From assembly GCF_001598555.1 (NCBI RefSeq), contig NZ_BCZE01000039.1, positions 17,499 to 81,498 on the forward strand: a stretch of 64,000 nt of DNA, given 5' to 3'. A program made the translations under genes and the position numbers. Source of the DNA: Novosphingobium rosa NBRC 15208. GTDB lineage: Bacteria; Pseudomonadota; Alphaproteobacteria; Sphingomonadales; Sphingomonadaceae. Within the stretch, counting starts at the first letter, position 1, and every line of letters starts with the position of its first letter. This document shows positions 49,874 to 59,296 of the stretch, piece by piece. A model generated the notes under the pieces. It worked only from the letters and a program-made list of their open reading frames with translations. It made no database searches and was not told the DNA's origin.

Positions 49874-52522
49874 ATGATCTCGACCAACGACATTCGCCGC
49901 TCGTTTCTCGAATACTTCGGTTCGCAGGGCCACGATGTGGTGCCCTCCGCGCCGCTGGTGCCGTATAACGATCCGACCCTGATGTTTACCAATGCGGGCA
50001 TGGTCCCGTTCAAGAACGTTTTCACGGGGCTGGAAACCCGCGCCGTTCCGCGCGCCACCAGCAGCCAGAAGTGCGTGCGCGCCGGCGGCAAGCACAATGA
50101 CCTCGACAATGTCGGCTATACGGCGCGGCATCATACGTTCTTTGAAATGCTGGGGAATTTCTCCTTCGGCGATTATTTCAAGGAACAGGCGATCACTCAT
50201 GCCTGGACCCTGCTGACCAAGGAATGGGGGCTGCCCAAGGACAAGCTGCTGGTCACGGTCTATCACACCGATGACGAGGCATTCGACCTCTGGAAAAAGA
50301 TCGCGGGTCTAAGCGATGATCGTATCATCCGCATCCCCACCAATGACAATTTCTGGTCAATGGGTGACACCGGCCCCTGCGGCCCCTGCTCGGAAATCTT
50401 TTTCGATCATGGCGATCATATCTGGGGCGGCCCTCCCGGCTCGCCCGAGGAAGATGGCGACCGCTTTATCGAGATCTGGAATCTCGTTTTCATGCAATTC
50501 GAGAGCCAGGCCGATGGCTCGCGCATCGCCCTGCCGCGCCCCAGCATCGACACCGGCATGGGGCTGGAGCGCATCGCCGCCGTGATGCAGGGCGAGCATG
50601 ACAATTACGACATCGATACCTTCAAGGCGCTGATCGCCGCCAGCGAATCGCTGACGGGCGTGAAGGCGCAGGGCGAGCAGCGCGCCAGCCACCGCGTGAT
50701 CGCCGATCATCTGCGCTCGACCAGCTTCCTGCTCGCCGATGGCGTGCTGCCTTCGAACGAAGGCCGTGGCTATGTGCTGCGCCGCATCATGCGCCGCGCC
50801 ATGCGTCATGCCCATCTGCTGGGCGCCAAGCAGCCGCTGATGCATCGTCTGGTGCCCGCGCTGGTCGCCGAGATGGGCGTTGCCTATCCCGAACTGGGCC
50901 GCGCTCAGCCGCTGATCCAGGATGTGCTGGAGCGTGAGGAAACCAAGTTCCGCCAGACGCTCGACAAGGGCCTCAAGTTGCTGGACGAAGCGACCGCCGA
51001 TCTTGCCGAGGGCGGCACGCTGCCCGGCGAAACCGCCTTCCGCCTCTATGACACCTATGGCTTCCCTTACGATCTGACCGAGGATGCGCTGCGCTCGCGC
51101 GGGATCGCGGTGGACAAGGATGGCTTCGACGGCGCCATGGCTCAACAGAAGGCCGCCGCGCGCGCCGCCTGGAAGGGCAGCGGAGAAGCGGCTGCCGGCG
51201 AGGTGTGGTTCGATCTGGCCGAGCGTATCGGCGCCACCGAATTCACCGGCTACACCAGCACCACCGGCGAGGCGCAGATCGTCGCCATCCTGAAGGACGG
51301 CAAGGAAGTCGAGAGCGCCACAGCGGGTGACAATGTCACCATCCTGACCAATCAGACGCCATTCTACGGTGAATCAGGCGGCCAGATGGGCGATGCCGGC
51401 ACCATCACCGGCGCCGAAGGGCTGAAGATCGCCATTGCCGATACCTCCAAGCCTCTTGGCCGCCTGCATGCCCATGGCGGCACGGTGGAGAGCGGCAGCG
51501 TGAAGGTTGGCGACGCGGTGGCTCTGGCCATCGATGTGGCGCGCCGTGATGCCATTCGCGCCAATCACTCGGCCACCCATCTGCTGCATGCCGCTCTGCG
51601 CAACCGTCTGGGTGGGCATGTCACGCAGAAGGGCTCGCTGGTCGCGCCCGATCGCCTGCGTTTCGACTTCTCGCAACCCACGGCGCTGACCGCCGAGGAC
51701 ATCACCGCGATCGAGGCCGAGGTGAATGCCGAAATCCGGGGTAATGAGGCGGTCACGACCCGTCTGATGAGCCCCGAAGATGCCATCGAGGCGGGCGCCA
51801 TGGCGCTGTTCGGCGAGAAATATGGCGATGAAGTGCGCGTGCTCTCGATGGGCGGGCTCAGCGATGGTCGCAACTATTCGGTCGAGCTTTGCGGCGGCAC
51901 GCATGTCCGCGCGTTGGGCGACATCGGCGTGCTGCGCGTCGTCAGCGAAAGCGCGGTGTCTTCCGGCGTGCGTCGTATCGAAGCGCTGACCGGCGAAGGC
52001 GCGCGCCAGTGGCTGGTGCATCGTGAGGATCAGCTCAAGGGCGCTGCTGCCGCGCTGCGCACCACGCCGGATGAGGTCGAGGCGCGCGTTGTGGCGCTGC
52101 TCGACGAGCGCCGTAAGCTGGAGCGTGACCTGGCTGAGGCCAGGAAGGCTTTGGCGCTGGGTGGCGGTTCGGGTGCGGCTCAGGCTGCTGACGAGGATGT
52201 CGGCGGGGTGAAGTTCGCAGGGCAAGTGCTTGAGGGGCTCGATCCCAAGGAACTGCGCGGGCTGCTCGATCAGGCCAAGCAGCGTCTGGGCAGCGGCGTG
52301 GCCGTGATCGTCGCGGTGAATGAAGGCAAGGCCAGCATCGCCGCCGCCGTGACCGACGATCTGACCGGCAAGGTCAGCGCTGTCGATCTGGTGCGCGCGG
52401 GTGTCGAGGCGCTGGGCGGCAAGGGTGGCGGCGGTCGCCCGGATATGGCTCAGGGTGGCGGTCCCGATGGCGACAAGGGCGCAGCGGCCATCGCGGCGGC
52501 CAAGGCTGTTATCGCGGGCTGA
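49874..52522 (+). CDS. alaS: Alanyl-tRNA synthetase
   Basis: 882 residues. The class II core (about 1-250) has motif 1 (STNDIRRSFLEYFGSQGHDVVPSAPLVP), motif 2 (ATSSQKCVRAGGKHNDLDNVG) and motif 3 (SIDTGMGLERIAAVMQG). A tRNA-recognition helical domain follows, then the editing domain with its zinc-binding motif HSATHLLHAAL and CGGTHV, and the C-Ala oligomerisation domain with a glycine-rich end. Start at the ATG at 49874, which gives the family N terminus. A strong terminator follows the stop. Confidence 0.96.
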   Translation: MISTNDIRRSFLEYFGSQGHDVVPSAPLVPYNDPTLMFTNAGMVPFKNVFTGLETRAVPRATSSQKCVRAGGKHNDLDNVGYTARHHTFFEMLGNFSFGDYFKEQAITHAWTLLTKEWGLPKDKLLVTVYHTDDEAFDLWKKIAGLSDDRIIRIPTNDNFWSMGDTGPCGPCSEIFFDHGDHIWGGPPGSPEEDGDRFIEIWNLVFMQFESQADGSRIALPRPSIDTGMGLERIAAVMQGEHDNYDIDTFKALIAASESLTGVKAQGEQRASHRVIADHLRSTSFLLADGVLPSNEGRGYVLRRIMRRAMRHAHLLGAKQPLMHRLVPALVAEMGVAYPELGRAQPLIQDVLEREETKFRQTLDKGLKLLDEATADLAEGGTLPGETAFRLYDTYGFPYDLTEDALRSRGIAVDKDGFDGAMAQQKAAARAAWKGSGEAAAGEVWFDLAERIGATEFTGYTSTTGEAQIVAILKDGKEVESATAGDNVTILTNQTPFYGESGGQMGDAGTITGAEGLKIAIADTSKPLGRLHAHGGTVESGSVKVGDAVALAIDVARRDAIRANHSATHLLHAALRNRLGGHVTQKGSLVAPDRLRFDFSQPTALTAEDITAIEAEVNAEIRGNEAVTTRLMSPEDAIEAGAMALFGEKYGDEVRVLSMGGLSDGRNYSVELCGGTHVRALGDIGVLRVVSESAVSSGVRRIEALTGEGARQWLVHREDQLKGAAAALRTTPDEVEARVVALLDERRKLERDLAEARKALALGGGSGAAQAADEDVGGVKFAGQVLEGLDPKELRGLLDQAKQRLGSGVAVIVAVNEGKASIAAAVTDDLTGKVSAVDLVRAGVEALGGKGGGGRPDMAQGGGPDGDKGAAAIAAAKAVIAG

Positions 52523-52566
52523 CAGGCTTGATCGCCTTGGTGTCGATTACACCAGAGGCATGACGG

Positions 52567-52600
52567 GGCCGCCATAGCGAAAGCTGTGGCGGCCTCTTTC
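52567..52600 (+). terminator. Terminator of alaS
   Basis: GGCCGCCATAGC and GCTGTGGCGGCC form a 12-bp stem (one G-T pair) closed by a GAAA tetraloop, followed by TCTTTC. The rest of 52601-52951 contains no gene I can support. Confidence 0.85.
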
Positions 52601-52706
52601 ATGCCAAACGATCATGGTGTGCGGATAGGGCGAGTGGGTGGAAGAATCTGCAAATCGGCCTTGGCCGGTCTATGTTTCGGCGCATGAGACGTTCATCCCG
52701 ATCCGC

Positions 52707-52724
52707 GCTTTCACGTGTGAAAGC
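52707..52724. promoter_or_regulatory. 18-bp dyad in an otherwise empty intergenic region
   Basis: GCTTTCAC-GT-GTGAAAGC, perfect 8-bp arms. It lies 245 bp before the small exported protein gene and 185 bp after alaS. It looks like a protein-binding site; no regulator can be named. Confidence 0.3.
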
Positions 52725-52951
52725 ATGCTGAAGATTCCTTGTGATCGAGGGCTTTCAATTTAACGCTGCCCCCCCAGCCTTGCATTAGGCCTTGACGCTT
52801 TGGCCGGGAGAGATGGGATTGTTTTGGCCTGCCCCGCGCTTATCGTGGGCGAAGGGCTGACAGGCGCAGCGGTCTTGCGTTGAGGATAGGCTTGCGCCGC
52901 CTGCAGGAGCGTGCCTATGCGCCGTCTTCGCTTGCGTGAGGGGAAGACGTG

Positions 52952-53239
52952 ATGATCCTGCTGGCGTTGGCCGCTCTGGCCACCATGAGTGACACGCAGA
53001 TCGCTGCGGCGCGCAAGGCCGCGCCTGCCGATGTGCGCGCCGTGGTGGACCGCTGGGAGATGTGCAACCACTGGGGCGGCGAGGAGGCTTACGACAAGGC
53101 CCGCGCCCGCCAGATCGAGCGCGCCTCGGCCAGGTTGCGTTGCGACCGGCTGGACCGCGATGAGGCGCTGCTGCGCCATCGCTATGTGCACAGGCCGGCA
53201 ATCTTGCGCCTGCTGACCGCCGCTCACGATATCTACTGA
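52952..53239 (+). CDS. Small exported protein, unknown function
   Basis: 95 residues. A short hydrophobic N terminus (ILLALAALATMSD) may be a signal peptide, followed by a helical, charged mature part (AARKAAPADVRAVVDRWEMCNHWGGEEAYDKARARQIERASARLRC) with two cysteines. No family recognised. GAGGGGA precedes the ATG at 52952, with GTG at 52949 as alternative. It ends 5 bp before the antiporter gene stop on the other strand; no terminator separates them. Confidence 0.55.
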   Translation: MILLALAALATMSDTQIAAARKAAPADVRAVVDRWEMCNHWGGEEAYDKARARQIERASARLRCDRLDRDEALLRHRYVHRPAILRLLTAAHDIY

Positions 53240-53244
53240 AGGCT

Positions 53245-55032
53245 TTACTCCGCCGCGCTTCTTTCGCGCAGGCTGGCGCTTTTCAGGCTGGGTTTTTCGG
53301 TGAGGCCGCCCTCGGCCATGATCTGCTCGCGGAATTCATCCCGCTTTTCGTGGATCGAGGCGATCACGAAGCCCATCGGCACGCCCAGATCGACCAGCAC
53401 AGCCTCTGAAAGCTGCAAGGAGGATTCCAGCGTTTCCGGCACGGCCATGCTGGCGCCCGCCTTGTAGAGCGCGGCGGCATGGGTGGCGTCGCGCGCGCGG
53501 GCGATGATCGCCAGATCCGGGTAAGCCGCGCGCAGCTTGCGCACCAGACGCTGGGCAATCACCGGCTCATCCATGGTCAGGATCACCGCATGGGCCTGAT
53601 CCAGTCCCAGCCGCTCCAGCGTATGGCCGCTGGCCGCATCGCCGAAGGTGGCGTGATAGCCCGCCCGCAGTGCGCCAGTGATCAGATCGGGGTTGGAATC
53701 GACGGCGATATAGCCCTTGCCGTGATGGCGCAGCATATCGGCCACCAGCCGCCCCACGCGGCCGAAACCGATGATGATGGCGCGCGGTTCGTCACTGTCC
53801 TGCAGATCGGGCAGGGGCGGGGCGTTGCCTGCGTCCACCCTGCGGGCCAGCCGCCGTCCCAGCCAGGCGAGGCCCGGCGTGATCGTCAGCCCCAGCGCGG
53901 TGACGATCTGCCAGAATTGCGCGGTGCTCGGCTGGATCAGCGCGGCGCCGCTGGCCGCCGTCAGCACGATCAGTGTCGATTCCGAAGGGCTGGACATCAG
54001 AATGCCGGTCTCCGCCGCCGTGCCCGCCCGCGCGCCCATCACCCGCAGCATGATGCCCGTTACCAGCGCCTTCACCACCACCACGCCTGCCGTGGCGGCC
54101 ACGATCATCACCCAGTGGCGCGCGACCATCGCCAGATCGATGCTCATGCCGATGGTGATGAGGAAGACGCCCAGAGCCAGCCCCTTGAAGGGCGCGGTCA
54201 TGCCTTCCACTTCGCCGTGATAGGGCGTCTCGCCGATCAGCAGACCGGCGATCAGCGCGCCGACGATGGGCGACAGTCCCACGCCAGCCGTGGCCAGAGC
54301 GGCGGTGATCACCACGATCAGGCTGGTGGCCAGAAACAGCTCGGGGCTCTTGGTGCGCGCGGCCTGGGCGAACAGGGGTGGCAGCAGGTAGCGCCCGCCA
54401 ACCAGCAGCACCGTCACCAGCGCCACGCCGAGGCCCAGCGTGTGGAGCAGGGCGCTCCACCCACCGCCATTGTGCGGGGCCAGCGCGCCCAGCAGGAAGA
54501 TCGTGGGCACCAGCGCCAGATCCTCGAACAGCAGCATGGCCAGAGCCGCGCGGCCCACCGGGGTCGTGGTGCCCGCGATGGGCAGCACCAGCGCGGTGGA
54601 GCTCATGGCCAGCGCGAGGCCCAGTCCCAGCGCGCCCGCGCTGCTCTCACCGATAAAGGCCAGCGTGAAGCCGATCAGGGCCGCCGCGCCGGTCAGCTCC
54701 AGCGCACCGAGGCCGAAAACCTGTCTGCGCATGGCCCAGAGGCGGTCGAAGCTGAGTTCCAGCCCCACGTTGAACAGCAGCAGCACGATGCCGAATTCGG
54801 CGAAGGGCTTGAGCGAATCGGGATCGGTGATGGTGACGAAAGACAGCCACGGATGGTCGAACACCTGTCGCCCAAGGCCGTAAGGCCCGACCAGCAGGCC
54901 GACCAGAATAAAACCGATCACCGGCGTGACGCGAAAACGCGCAAAGAGCGGAATGACCACCCCCGCCGCCCCCAGAATGACCAGTGCATCGCCGAGGGGA
55001 GAGGAAGGTGAGAAGACATTCGCATCGGTCAT
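53245..55032 (-). CDS. Kef-type monovalent cation:proton antiporter (CPA2) with TrkA-N domain
   Basis: 595 residues: about 1-390 form 11-12 membrane helices of the CPA2 exchanger (RVTPVIGFILVGLLVGPYGLG, LLLFNVGLELSFDRLW, ALAMSSTALVLPI), and 410-540 a RCK_N domain with the nucleotide-binding GFGRVGRLVADML. It probably exchanges K+ or Na+ for protons in the inner membrane under control of NAD(H) or a glutathione adduct. No KefF/KefG partner is near. The ATG at 55032 is chosen as the first residue before the hydrophobic domain in family-like context. Confidence 0.88.
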   Translation of the reverse strand: MTDANVFSPSSPLGDALVILGAAGVVIPLFARFRVTPVIGFILVGLLVGPYGLGRQVFDHPWLSFVTITDPDSLKPFAEFGIVLLLFNVGLELSFDRLWAMRRQVFGLGALELTGAAALIGFTLAFIGESSAGALGLGLALAMSSTALVLPIAGTTTPVGRAALAMLLFEDLALVPTIFLLGALAPHNGGGWSALLHTLGLGVALVTVLLVGGRYLLPPLFAQAARTKSPELFLATSLIVVITAALATAGVGLSPIVGALIAGLLIGETPYHGEVEGMTAPFKGLALGVFLITIGMSIDLAMVARHWVMIVAATAGVVVVKALVTGIMLRVMGARAGTAAETGILMSSPSESTLIVLTAASGAALIQPSTAQFWQIVTALGLTITPGLAWLGRRLARRVDAGNAPPLPDLQDSDEPRAIIIGFGRVGRLVADMLRHHGKGYIAVDSNPDLITGALRAGYHATFGDAASGHTLERLGLDQAHAVILTMDEPVIAQRLVRKLRAAYPDLAIIARARDATHAAALYKAGASMAVPETLESSLQLSEAVLVDLGVPMGFVIASIHEKRDEFREQIMAEGGLTEKPSLKSASLRERSAAE

Positions 55033-55147
55033 GCGGGGCAGACTATGGCATGGGACAGGGGATGTCACGATTGGAGCGGGGGGCAACCTGTGACAAACCA
55101 TGTCTCACCGGGCGGCGATGGGGCGATGCCCGGCGGGGGAGCGCCCG

Positions 55148-55909
55148 ATGATGGCTTCGGCAAGGGTTCTGATTGCGATAGCGTGTCTGGCGGGCTGGGC
55201 CACGCCGGCTTTGGCCGATGACCGGGAGGTGCTCGCCCAAAGCGAGGCTGCGCTGAAAGAACAGCGCATTGACCGGGTGCTCACCGCCACGGCGGCCCTG
55301 CTGGTCGAGCAGGAGCATCGCAATGCCGATAGCGATCACCTCTATTTCTGTGCCCATTCGTCGCCGGAGAGCCTGCTTTACGCGGGGATCGGGGCTTCGC
55401 AGAAGAAGGCGGCCACGGTGTTGGGGGGCGAGACCTGCGACGCCCTGTTCCTGCGGGCCTATGCCTTGAGCGATCTGGGCCGCCGCGGCGAGGCAAGGGA
55501 TCTGTTGAAGCGGCTGACCGGCATGGCGCCCTTCTATCCGCATTACCTCCTCGAATATGCCTTCGCCCTGCGGCAGGGCGGCGCGACGGAAGAGGCGCTG
55601 GCGGCCTATCGCCGTGCCGCCGAACTCTGCGGCAAGGGGGGCTTCAGCCGCAACGAGACGGGCGATCATGCCACGGCCCTGCGCGGCATTGGCTTTATCC
55701 AGACCGAAAAGGGCGATCTGGCTGGCGCCGAGGCCAGCTATCGCGCCAGCCAAACCTATGATCCGGCCAATCCGCTGGCGGCCAATGAGCTGCGCTATAT
55801 CGCCGGATTGCGGGCGGGGCACGCCAGGCAGCCGGAGCAGACGGTGGAGCATGGATCCGCGCCTCCTCCGCTTGTCGAGGGCAAGGCCGCGCAACCCGCA
55901 GTGCCATAA
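55148..55909 (+). CDS. Exported TPR-like protein
   Basis: 253 residues with a signal peptide (ASARVLIAIACLAGWATPALA). The mature protein is helical with TPR-type repeats (LFLRAYALSDLGRRGEARDLLKRLTG, YAFALRQGGATEEALAAYRRAAELC and GFIQTEKGDLAGAEASYRASQTYDP). Two ATGs stand in tandem at 55148 and 55151, preceded by GGGGGAG. Function unknown; probably periplasmic protein contacts. It diverges from the antiporter gene. Confidence 0.7.
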   Translation: MMASARVLIAIACLAGWATPALADDREVLAQSEAALKEQRIDRVLTATAALLVEQEHRNADSDHLYFCAHSSPESLLYAGIGASQKKAATVLGGETCDALFLRAYALSDLGRRGEARDLLKRLTGMAPFYPHYLLEYAFALRQGGATEEALAAYRRAAELCGKGGFSRNETGDHATALRGIGFIQTEKGDLAGAEASYRASQTYDPANPLAANELRYIAGLRAGHARQPEQTVEHGSAPPPLVEGKAAQPAVP

Positions 55910-55916
55910 CACAACA

Positions 55917-55946
55917 GAAAAGGGGCCCGGTTTCCCGAGCCCCTTC
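55917..55946. terminator. Bidirectional terminator between the TPR-like gene and icd
   Basis: AAAAGGGGCCCGG and CCGAGCCCCTT form a 9-10 bp stem with a short loop; on the minus strand it is followed by TTTT. It separates two convergent genes. Confidence 0.8.
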
Positions 55947-55971
55947 CTGTCGTGTCCGATGGTGCGAAGGC

Positions 55972-57195
55972 TTACGCCCAGGCGGCCATTTCGGTTTCGA
56001 GGTTCTTCACGATTTCCTCGAAGAAGGCTTCGGTCGTCAGCCAGCCCTGATCGGGGCCGATCAGCAGCGCCAGATCCTTGGTCATCTTGCCGCTTTCCAC
56101 GGTGCTGATGCAGACCTTTTCCAGCGTCTCGGCGAACTTCACCACATCGGGCGTGTTGTCGAACTTGCCGCGATAGATCAGGCCGCGCGTCCAGGCGAAG
56201 ATGCTGGCGATCGGGTTCGTGCTGGTCGCCTTGCCCTGCTGGTGCTGGCGGTAGTGGCGGGTCACGGTACCATGGGCGGCCTCGGCCTCCACGGTCTTGC
56301 CGTCGGGCGACATCAGAACCGAGGTCATCAGGCCCAGCGAGCCGAAGCCCTGCGCCACGATGTCCGACTGCACGTCGCCGTCGTAGTTCTTGCAGGCCCA
56401 GACGAACTTGCCCGACCACTTGAGCGCCGAGGCGACCATGTCGTCGATCAGGCGGTGCTCGTAATAGATGCCGGCGTCCTTGAACTTCTGCGCGAAGCCC
56501 TCGGTGTCGTACACTTCCTGGAACAGGTCCTTGAAGCGGCCGTCATACTTCTTGAGGATGGTGTTCTTGGTGGAGAGGTACACCGGCCACTTCAGGCCCA
56601 GGCCATAGTTGAACGAGGCACGGGCGAAATCGCGGATCGATTCCTCGAGGTTGTACATGGCCATGGCGACGCCGGGGGCCTTGAACTCGTAAACCTCGCG
56701 GTCGATGACCTGACCGTCCTCGCCCTCGAACACCAGGCGCAGCTTGCCGGCGCTGGGGACCACGAAATCGGTGGCGCGATACTGGTCACCGAAAGCGTGA
56801 CGACCCACGACGATGGGGTCGGTCCAGCCCGGGACCAGACGGGGCACGTTCGAGATCACGATGGGCTCGCGGAAGATGGTGCCGCCCAGGATGTTGCGGA
56901 TGGTGCCGTTGGGCGACTTCCACATTTCCTTCAGGCTGAACTCCTCGACGCGGGCTTCGTCGGGCGTGATCGTGGCGCACTTCACGCCAACGCCATACTG
57001 CTGGATGGCCTTGGCCGAATCGATGGTGATCTGGTCGTTTGTCTCGTCGCGCTTTTCGACCGAGAGATCGTAATACTTCAGGTCGATGTCGAGGTAAGGC
57101 AGGATCAGACGCTCGCGGATCCACTGCCAGATGATCTTCGTCATTTCATCGCCGTCGATCTCGACGACAGGGTTGGCAACCTTGATCTTGGCCAT
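55972..57195 (-). CDS. icd: NADP-dependent isocitrate dehydrogenase
   Basis: 407-residue, homodimeric, eukaryotic-like type (subfamily II), common in alphaproteobacteria. MAKIKVANPVVEIDGDEMTK starts the family; SPNGTIRNILGGTIFREPI covers the isocitrate-binding serine and arginines, NYDGDVQSDIVAQGFGSLGLMTS the metal-binding aspartates, and EAAHGTVTRHYR the nicotinamide site. It converts isocitrate to 2-oxoglutarate, the substrate of KorAB. An AGGGAAAGTGAG stretch precedes the ATG. The 57196-57467 upstream region holds no gene. Confidence 0.95.
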   Translation of the reverse strand: MAKIKVANPVVEIDGDEMTKIIWQWIRERLILPYLDIDLKYYDLSVEKRDETNDQITIDSAKAIQQYGVGVKCATITPDEARVEEFSLKEMWKSPNGTIRNILGGTIFREPIVISNVPRLVPGWTDPIVVGRHAFGDQYRATDFVVPSAGKLRLVFEGEDGQVIDREVYEFKAPGVAMAMYNLEESIRDFARASFNYGLGLKWPVYLSTKNTILKKYDGRFKDLFQEVYDTEGFAQKFKDAGIYYEHRLIDDMVASALKWSGKFVWACKNYDGDVQSDIVAQGFGSLGLMTSVLMSPDGKTVEAEAAHGTVTRHYRQHQQGKATSTNPIASIFAWTRGLIYRGKFDNTPDVVKFAETLEKVCISTVESGKMTKDLALLIGPDQGWLTTEAFFEEIVKNLETEMAAWA

Positions 57196-57471
57196 GTTGT
57201 CTCACTTTCCCTATTGGATTGGGCAAGTTTGGTGCGTTTGGCGCACCGCGCCCATAACGAAATGCACTGAAGGATGCATGGCCTTTAGCAGAGACAGGGG
57301 CCTGCGCAAGGCGTGGTGCGCGTGGAAAGCATCGGGCTTTCGTCTGTAGATGCTAATGCGAATAGAGAGCATTTGTCGCGCGGGGCCAAAGATGGCCACT
57401 GACATCGCACAGCGCGGAACGGGCTTGGGCGAGGGCACGCGGCATGATGGGGCGGCCCGAGGCCAAGCACG

Positions 57472-57509
57472 AAAAAGCCCGCGCAATCCATTGGATTGGC
57501 GGGCTTTTC
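57472..57509. terminator. Terminator after tRNA-Val
   Basis: AAAAAGCCCGCGCAATCC and GGATTGGCGGGCTTTT form a long stem, with one bulged G and a 3-base loop, and T runs on both strands. It follows the tRNA on the minus strand. Confidence 0.9.
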
Positions 57510-57512
57510 GAA

Positions 57513-57587
57513 TGGTGGGCGTAGGAAGGATTGAACTTCCGACCCCTGCGATGTCAACACAGTGCTCTACCACTGAGCTATACGCCC
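57513..57587 (-). tRNA. tRNA-Val (anticodon GAC)
   Basis: Acceptor GGGCGTA pairs with TACGCCC; D arm GCTC-AGTGGTA-GAGC; anticodon arm with loop TTGACAT (anticodon GAC); T arm GTCGG-AGTTCAATC-type loop TTCAATC. The CCA end is encoded (57515-57513). Discriminator base A. It is transcribed towards icd. Confidence 0.95.
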
Positions 57588-57716
57588 ACGCTCATTCGTC
57601 TCTGTCCGGTCTGGCGCTTTGCAGAACCGCGCCGGGCAGGGGCTGGCCTTTAGACGCGGCTTTTTTTTCGCGCAAGCCCTCAATGCGAAAAAATTGGAAA
57701 AATCTTGGATCCTGCC

Positions 57717-58091
57717 TCAGATGCTCGCCTGGGTGGGCTGGCCGAAAACGCGCTGCACCTCCATCACCAGATCGCGCAGGTGGAAGGGCTTGGACAGCAC
57801 GCGGGCCTGCGGGGCCTCGCGGCTGGCCTTCAGGGTCACGGCGGCAAAGCCGGTGATGAACATCACCTTGGTGTGCGGGCTGATCTCGGCGCAGCGCTGG
57901 GCCAGCTCGATGCCGTCCATCTCGGGCATGACGATATCGGAGAGCAGCAGGTCGAATCGCTCGCTCTGCAGCCAGGGCAGGGCGGCGGTGCCGCGATCCA
58001 CCGCCACCACTTCATAGCCGGCATTCTCCAGGGCGCGGGCCAGATAGGTGCGCATGGCGGCTTCATCTTCGGCAAGCAGGATACGGATCAT
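57717..58091 (-). CDS. cpdR: Response regulator CpdR
   Basis: 124-residue stand-alone receiver. MIRILLAEDEAAMRTYLARAL gives the acidic pocket, FDLLLSDIVMPEMDG the phosphorylated Asp (about residue 51), FITGFAAVTLKAS the Thr region and VLSKPFHLRDLV the conserved Lys. Its length and sequence match CpdR, which when unphosphorylated recruits substrates to ClpXP and is phosphorylated by CckA through ChpT. The predicted kinase CckA is 9 kb away. The ATG at 58091 is supported by the receiver start. Confidence 0.87.
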   Translation of the reverse strand: MIRILLAEDEAAMRTYLARALENAGYEVVAVDRGTAALPWLQSERFDLLLSDIVMPEMDGIELAQRCAEISPHTKVMFITGFAAVTLKASREAPQARVLSKPFHLRDLVMEVQRVFGQPTQASI

Positions 58092-58275
58092 GGGTCTTGG
58101 GCGCCTTTTATGCGTTTCGGCTCGCATCATACCGCGACGGGGGTAAAGATTGTTACCACAAACCGGGCGCGGACCGCACCGCCAGCGGCATTCGTCGCAT
58201 TTTGCATGAGAGAAATATGACAAGGGAATGGCCGTATTTTTGACAGGCCTGCCTTGTGCGTGCCACACAAATGTC

Positions 58276-59274
58276 ATGCGCGAAGCCTCTTCCGCCCCTG
58301 GCGATTCGAGCAGTTTCCATATGTCCGACGTGCCCGGCTGCGCGGGCGCGCCCTTTGTGCTGACTTTGGCCGATCCCGCCTGCGTGCCGGTGCTGATCTG
58401 CGCGCCCCATGGCGGACGGGCCTATACGCCAGACTTGATGGCGGCCCTGCGCGAAGGCGAAAAGGCCGCACTGCGTCTGGAAGACCGGCATATCGACCGG
58501 ATCGCCACAAGGGTGGCTGAAGCGACTGGCGCCAACCTGCTGGTGGCAAGGGCGCCGCGCGCGGTGCTGGATCTCAACCGCGCGCCCGATGATATCGACT
58601 GGGGCATGATTCCTGACTCTGGCCGGGCCGAGGCGCGCGAAGCGGTGTTTCAGGCTGGCGGCACGGTGCGGGCGCAATCGCATCCCAGCCAGCGCGTGCG
58701 GGCTGGCCTCGGCCTGGTGCCGCGCCGCGTGCCCGGCATGGGCGAGCTATGGAGCAGGCCCTTGTCCGGCGCGGAGCTGGCGCGGCGAATCGCCGGGCTG
58801 CATGCGCCCTACCACGCCTGCATCGCCGATCAGCTGGCCGCCCTGCGCGCCCGCTGGGGCGCGGCTCTGCTGATTGACCTGCACTCCATGCCGCCGCTGC
58901 CCTGCAACGAGGGCGAGACGCCTGTCAGCTGCGTGCTGGGCGACCGTTTCGGCGCCAGCTGCAGCACCGCTCTGGTGGCCAAGGCCTTTGGCGCGCTGGA
59001 CGAATCGGGCTGGCTGGTGGCGCATAACCGGCCTTACGCCGGAGGCTATGTGCTGGACCGCCATGCCGCTCCGCGCGACGGCATCCATGCCATGCAGCTG
59101 GAGATCGACCGGGCGGCCTATCTCGATTCGCGGTTGGTCGATCTGGGGCCGGGCGCCGATGGGGTGGTCGAGAGGCTGATTCGCCTGGTGCGCAATCTGG
59201 CCTGCGACGTGGCGGCGATGGGCAGCATCACGCTCGACAGGCGCCCTTCGAACTGGGCCGAAGCCGCAGAATAA
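58276..59274 (+). CDS. N-formylglutamate amidohydrolase (long form)
   Basis: 332 residues. Zn-hydrolase motifs are clear: LICAPHGGRAYTPDL (first His), VLDLNRAPDDIDW, IDLHSMPPLPCNEGE (second His), DRFGASC and GYVLDRHAAPRDGIHAMQLEIDR. They fit the HutG/FGase family. Whether N-formylglutamate, N-formimidoylglutamate or another formyl amino acid is hydrolysed cannot be told, and no histidine catabolism genes are near. Starts at 58276 and 58321 are both possible. It shares the family with the gene at 33445-34176. Confidence 0.82.
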   Translation: MREASSAPGDSSSFHMSDVPGCAGAPFVLTLADPACVPVLICAPHGGRAYTPDLMAALREGEKAALRLEDRHIDRIATRVAEATGANLLVARAPRAVLDLNRAPDDIDWGMIPDSGRAEAREAVFQAGGTVRAQSHPSQRVRAGLGLVPRRVPGMGELWSRPLSGAELARRIAGLHAPYHACIADQLAALRARWGAALLIDLHSMPPLPCNEGETPVSCVLGDRFGASCSTALVAKAFGALDESGWLVAHNRPYAGGYVLDRHAAPRDGIHAMQLEIDRAAYLDSRLVDLGPGADGVVERLIRLVRNLACDVAAMGSITLDRRPSNWAEAAE

Positions 59275-59296
59275 CGCGCTTTTTGCTATGGCACAT

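Noticed and set aside
52760..53227. Minus-strand open frame of 155 codons in the alaS downstream region
   Set aside because: Arg/Pro/Gln-rich antisense composition, no ribosome binding site, no family.
57350..57856. Plus-strand open frame of 168 codons across the tRNA-Val gene
   Set aside because: It runs through the terminator and tRNA on the opposite strand; no protein features.
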